From Larix sibirica (lineage: Eukaryota; Streptophyta; Pinopsida; Pinales; Pinaceae): a stretch of DNA of 10,713 bases. The position numbers and the translations under genes were made by a program. Below are positions 7,598 to 10,713 of the stretch, piece by piece; position 1 is the first letter of the stretch, and every line of letters starts with the position of its first letter. The DNA is taken from NCBI GenBank assembly GCA_004151065.3, contig NWUY0300044062.1, positions 4,588-15,300 of the forward strand, written 5' to 3'. A model generated the notes under the pieces. That model saw nothing but the letters and a program-made list of their open reading frames with translations. It was not told where the DNA came from and did not search any database.

Positions 7598-7935
7598 TCA
7601 TTACAATCATCCTTGACCAGATTTGGTCATAATTACAAAACTTTGTAATNTCCTTTTGTAACTTTCAAATCTAAAAAAATCCCTGAAAGTGAGGAAGATC
7701 TGGTCCATAAATAAGGACCTTTGGTTCTAATTGTTTCCAGAAAATCTGCGACGTCCCAAATTTGAATTGGTTGTTGTAGTTGCACTAACCATGGTCTCAC
7801 TGAACATCTAGTCAACTGTTCAATCATTCTGTCGACTTTCCGAGTCATTCCGCTAGTCTCCTGTCGTCTAACGACTGATTGTCTCCAGAAGATCCAGAGG
7901 TGTGATGAACCATCAAGACCTTAGGTTCCAACATT
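7598..7935 (-). other. Unidentified repeat-like segment with an open frame
   Basis: Outside the viral element, the minus strand is open from 7920 to about 7633 (about 95 codons, ATG at 7848-7846). One position is ambiguous (7650). The translation is Trp-rich, with DVADFLETIR and TKGPYLW-like segments, but I recognise no family. On the minus strand the far edge reads TGTTGGAACC (about 7932-7923), similar to how many plant copia LTRs begin. No matching second copy or inner TG..CA pair is visible. It could be an LTR fragment, another mobile element or chance. Confidence 0.3.
7614..7649. repeat. Two adjacent short inverted repeats
   Basis: TGACCA-GATT-TGGTCA (7614-7629) is followed at once by ATTACAAA-AC-TTTGTAAT (7632-7649). 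Both have perfect arms with tiny loops. A weaker GGTCC/GGACC stem is at 7702-7719. They lie just outside the viral element, beside the single ambiguous base at 7650. Their function is unknown. Confidence 0.5.
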
Positions 7936-8100
7936 CACTTTTAACCATATTGAAACTTTGAACACACCATTTGAATAATATAATGGTAAACAAGTCTGTG
8001 CACTAAAAACGTTTTATTTTGCTATGCTAAAACTTGGAAATCTATTACAATCACATAATGTTGGAAGTATTTAAAAAAGCTTAAATTTCAATTATTTAAA
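7936..8100. other. AT-rich sequence without recognisable features
   Basis: The stretch is AT-rich in both strands and has stops in every frame I followed. I see no RNA gene, repeat or promoter that I can support. Confidence 0.5.
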
Positions 8101-9141
8101 AACCTCAAAAAATCATGAAGATTATTTTCCCTCACATTTGTAGGACACATTCAAAGTTGGTATGAGGAAATGTTAGTCAAATTTATTCACATTTGGAAAC
8201 AATTTAGAAAAGTTTTCTTGGCTACCCATGTTAATTATCAGTTTGAAAATATTTATTATGAATTGAAAATTTGAAATTTTTTATTATTATGCGAGGTGAA
8301 GAAATTAAACCTCCCTAGAATTTCCCAAACCATAATAAGTTTAAATGTTGACATTGATATGAGGAGGAAATGGGAAATTATTATGCAAGATAATGAATTG
8401 TATATGGAAACTAGCGAGCCATCTTAGTAGAGAGGGAAAGTAAATTCTAATTCCAATGGAGAGACTATAGCTAGTTCTCCTAGAAATTACTTCATTGTCT
8501 TCTCATAAGACTATTTCATTACCTATGGTGGTGGAAGTAAGAAGAAGAGAAGAAATATGGCTAGTAGTGGCCATGATGGGAACATCACCAAGAAGGATAC
8601 TATTGAGGAGGATCATGTTATTCCCATCCCACCTAAAAGAAATAAATTTGTTTATAATGAACAAGAATCGTTATCCGAGGCAAAGTGTAAGTAGTTGGTT
8701 GACCTCGAAAAAAATCATGAAGCCTAGGATCATGTAATGGAGCCTAGGGGAAATTACTTAAGTAAAAATTGTGGAATTATAAGAAAGGAGGTGGTACCAT
8801 ATGGTATGCCTAATTTTCAAGGATGTTTTTATCACCATACATCATTCTAGCCATGGAGAGCAAAGAAAAACATTATAAATGTCTCAGGTAAGACTTAAGG
8901 GTGAGAAAGAAATTTAGAAAAAAAAAATGTTGATGCTCGAGATATTAATCCTTTTGGTGCTTTGAAGTTGCATCGAGCTACTAGTGAGTTATTGGAACAT
9001 GCAATTGATGAGCAAGAAGAAATGCAAGAATCGGGGAATCGAGTAGTTGATATGGAGAGAGTACTAAACCCCGAACCTTTGTTTGCTAAGCCTCTTACTA
9101 AAATGCTTGAGGAAATTCAAGAAGAGCACAACATTAAATAA
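8101..9141 (+). pseudogene. Decayed retrotransposon Gag-like reading frame
   Basis: A single plus-strand frame (codon starts at positions such as 8101, 8527 and 8905) keeps protein-like composition for about 345 codons despite at least ten stops. The first part reads RLFSLTFVGHIQSWYEEM then FIHIWKQFRKVF (8119-8217). This fits the retrotransposon Gag pattern of plant Ty3/gypsy elements (LF-L-G-W, then a Trp, then a F..F helix). A basic SKKKRR patch follows near 8536. The last block (8905-9141, ending in TAA) is an uninterrupted acidic, Leu/Glu-rich segment. No zinc knuckle, protease or RT follows within the window. It is on the opposite strand to the virus. The Gag call rests on a short motif and may be wrong. 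Confidence 0.45.
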
Positions 9142-9212
9142 AAAAGGTCAAGGTTGCGTAAGGTATTTTGTTTGGTGTAAGGAAGGGAATTTAACGAAAC
9201 ATTGAATAAAGA

Positions 9213-9434
9213 ATGACTTTGTTTCTATATTTTGGGTGGATCTTAAATGGATATTTTGTCATGGATAGAGAAATAATTAGCCTCAAGGATATGTTGAAAG
9301 GTGAACTCATGAAGGACAAAGCCTTCATTGAATGCTTTATTGATACGTTCACTAAGAAAATGAAATATGTAACCCTGCATCTCATACCAAGACATAATTT
9401 TCCCTTTGATAGTAAACTTGTTGAGACCAAATGA
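9213..9434 (+). pseudogene. Short open frame of unknown nature, probable transposon remnant
   Basis: There are seventy-three codons from an ATG at 9213 to a TGA. The translation is hydrophobic at the start and Lys/Asp-rich later, with a KGELMKDKAFIECFIDTF stretch. This faintly recalls the C-terminal (Ulp1-like) peptidase remnants found in some plant transposons, but I see no catalytic His/Asp/Cys set. The opposite strand has equally long open frames here, so coding status is uncertain. Confidence 0.2.
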
Positions 9435-10080
9435 GGTTGGGACAACATAATGGAAACCATTCAAAATAAAAGCATTACTTATGGTGTACTTGAGACCAAG
9501 AAGCCATAGATATTTTTTAGAATTTGAGTTCATGAAAATGATTGAGAGCTTGACCCTTAGTCAAGATCGGAAATTGATTGCAAGGGAATAGTTTCAAATT
9601 ATGTTGATCAAAAGTAAGGGTACACTGGGGGTTAATTTTATGGTATTACTACCTTATCTAACCCAAACGTTAAAAATGGTCGGATGAATTTAAAATATAC
9701 AATGTGGAGGGAAACTCATTATACAAGGAATGATTCAATATTTTGAAAAAGCATCAAGGATGAGCTACTTGTGATAAAAGTAAAAAAGGAGATTATAGTG
9801 CCCTCGTTTTGAGATTATTTCAAGTCCTATGTATACCACCCTATTTATTTTTCCATTTTAAAACCTTGAAGAAAGAAGCAGTTGAAATAATTAGGTTAAT
9901 GGTCACCCTATTATTCAAGTGGGAGTGTTATAAAAGAAGATGAGGAGTTCATGAAATGGGTAACTTAAGATAATATTTTTTCCCTCCCAATTTTGTAAGC
10001 GAGAACTAGTCATTAATTCATTTTCCCTTTGCTTTGTTTTATTGTGGTCTTCACCATTTGGTGTGCACACAACAAATAAA
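9435..10080. other. AT-rich intergenic or degraded transposon sequence
   Basis: No frame of note, RNA gene or clear repeat is visible. Base composition resembles the Gag-like remnant to the left, so this may be more of the same degraded element. Confidence 0.45.
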
Positions 10081-10087
10081 ACACCTT

Positions 10088-10251
10088 CTAGCGGAGGTTA
10101 TAAAAAAGGTTTTAAGTGTTACAATATTGACAAAAAATTACAAAAAATCCTCTTCTACAACATCCATTTTTGGTAGCAGAGGTTTTTGTGGAGGTTATAG
10201 TGGATATTCACTATAACTAAAAAAATTAGGAGCTTGGAGGTTTTAGTGGAT
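10088..10251. repeat. Imperfect direct repeats GGAGGTTwTAGTGGAT and a CACTATAAC palindrome
   Basis: Two 17-base units, 10189-10205 and 10235-10251, differ at one base, and a partial third unit is at 10092-10102. Between the first two, GTTATAGTG (10194-10202) and CACTATAAC (10209-10217) form a perfect inverted repeat with a 6-base loop. CACTA-type (En/Spm) transposons begin with CACTA and have such short repeats near their ends, so this may be one or two CACTA termini. No 3-bp target duplication is established. Confidence 0.45.
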
Positions 10252-10284
10252 GCTTTTTATTCGATGCTATATATTTCTATAACA

Positions 10285-10675
10285 TGCACTGATGCGTACA
10301 AATAACTTAAACACACCGGTGCGCATGTCATAAATAAAACTCACCGACGCTTATACATGATAGTGACAAAACTTGTGCGTATATTCATTTACAGTGCATC
10401 AGTCGGTATGTTTTAATGCACACACACTAGTGCATATAGTACATTTCTATAACACCGATACAATGTCCTTACCGCACAGGTGTGACATATATTTTATTAA
10501 ATCACCGGTGCATTTGTCTATGTAAACGAACTAGTGTAGATGTGGATTATGCATTGTTCTAACTGGTGCATTTACTTTATCAATACAACCAGTGCGTTTA
10601 TTATATAAATATTCATTGTGCATATATTATAACAATGAGTACCTATGTGTATTACATGTAAAGAGCACCGATGGC
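10285..10675. repeat. Subterminal-type repeat array of a CACTA-like transposon
   Basis: About a dozen diverged copies of a motif near CACCGGTGCRTTTAT recur at roughly 20-50 base spacing. They lie around 10287, 10314, 10342, 10371, 10392, 10427, 10453, 10474, 10503, 10563, 10588, 10614 and 10665. The core ACCGGT is palindromic, so orientation is partly ambiguous. A 12-base ATTTCTATAACA unit also occurs twice (10273 and 10443). Arrays of short, direct and inverted copies are the classic binding region for the DNA-binding transposase of plant CACTA elements. The array may continue past the right edge. Confidence 0.5.
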
Positions 10676-10713
10676 TAAAATTTGAATAGGTTCATGGAAA
10701 TGAATAAAAGGCA

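Noticed and set aside
9191-9533. Minus-strand open frames opposite the 9213-9434 frame
   Set aside because: No motif is seen on either strand; AT-rich sequence gives long frames in several directions here.
10034-10216. Gly-rich short plus-strand frame
   Set aside because: The Gly-rich end comes from the GGAGGTTATAG repeat motif, not from a coding signal.
10285-10675. CRISPR array
   Set aside because: The motifs are diverged, short and unevenly spaced, the genome is a plant, and there are no cas genes.

Overview
The window looks like repeat-rich nuclear DNA of a seed plant. It holds a decayed endogenous pararetrovirus (family Caulimoviridae), a decayed Gag-like retrotransposon reading frame, and a repeat array like the ends of CACTA (En/Spm) DNA transposons. 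I see no intact host gene. There are no operons, Shine-Dalgarno sites, rRNA or tRNA genes, or CRISPR arrays.

Region 1 (1 to about 7574, minus strand) is one endogenous caulimovirid. Read on the minus strand from high to low coordinates, it runs: capsid C-terminal half with zinc knuckle, acidic and coiled-coil linker, aspartic protease, reverse transcriptase, RNase H, a long C-terminal extension I do not recognise, then a non-coding region with TATA box, AATAAA and a primer binding site for plant initiator tRNA-Met. It continues with a leader carrying short ORFs, a 30K-type movement protein, a Cys/His linker, and the capsid N-terminal half, which runs off the window at base 1. Viral map order is movement protein, capsid, protease, RT, RNase H, extension. 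The copy is therefore circularly permuted (or part of a tandem array) with its break inside the capsid gene. About 7.57 kb is present, roughly one caulimovirid genome. The polyprotein frame carries about 18 premature stops (10 TAG, 7 TAA, 1 TGA) and two frameshifts, so it is a pseudogene. I could not assign a genus.

Region 2 (about 7575-7935) starts at an AT-rich TAA microsatellite where viral similarity ends. It contains two small hairpins, one ambiguous base (7650), and an unidentified minus-strand open stretch.

Region 3 (about 8100-9141, plus strand) is a stop-riddled single frame whose first part resembles a plant Ty3/gypsy-type Gag domain. From 9142 to about 10080 there is AT-rich sequence with one short open frame of unknown nature.

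Region 4 (about 10088-10675) has repeated GGAGGTTwTAGTGGAT motifs, a CACTATAAC palindrome, and a dozen diverged copies of an (A/C)ACCGGTGCrTTTAT-like motif at roughly 20-50 bp spacing. This suggests the end of a CACTA-type transposon.
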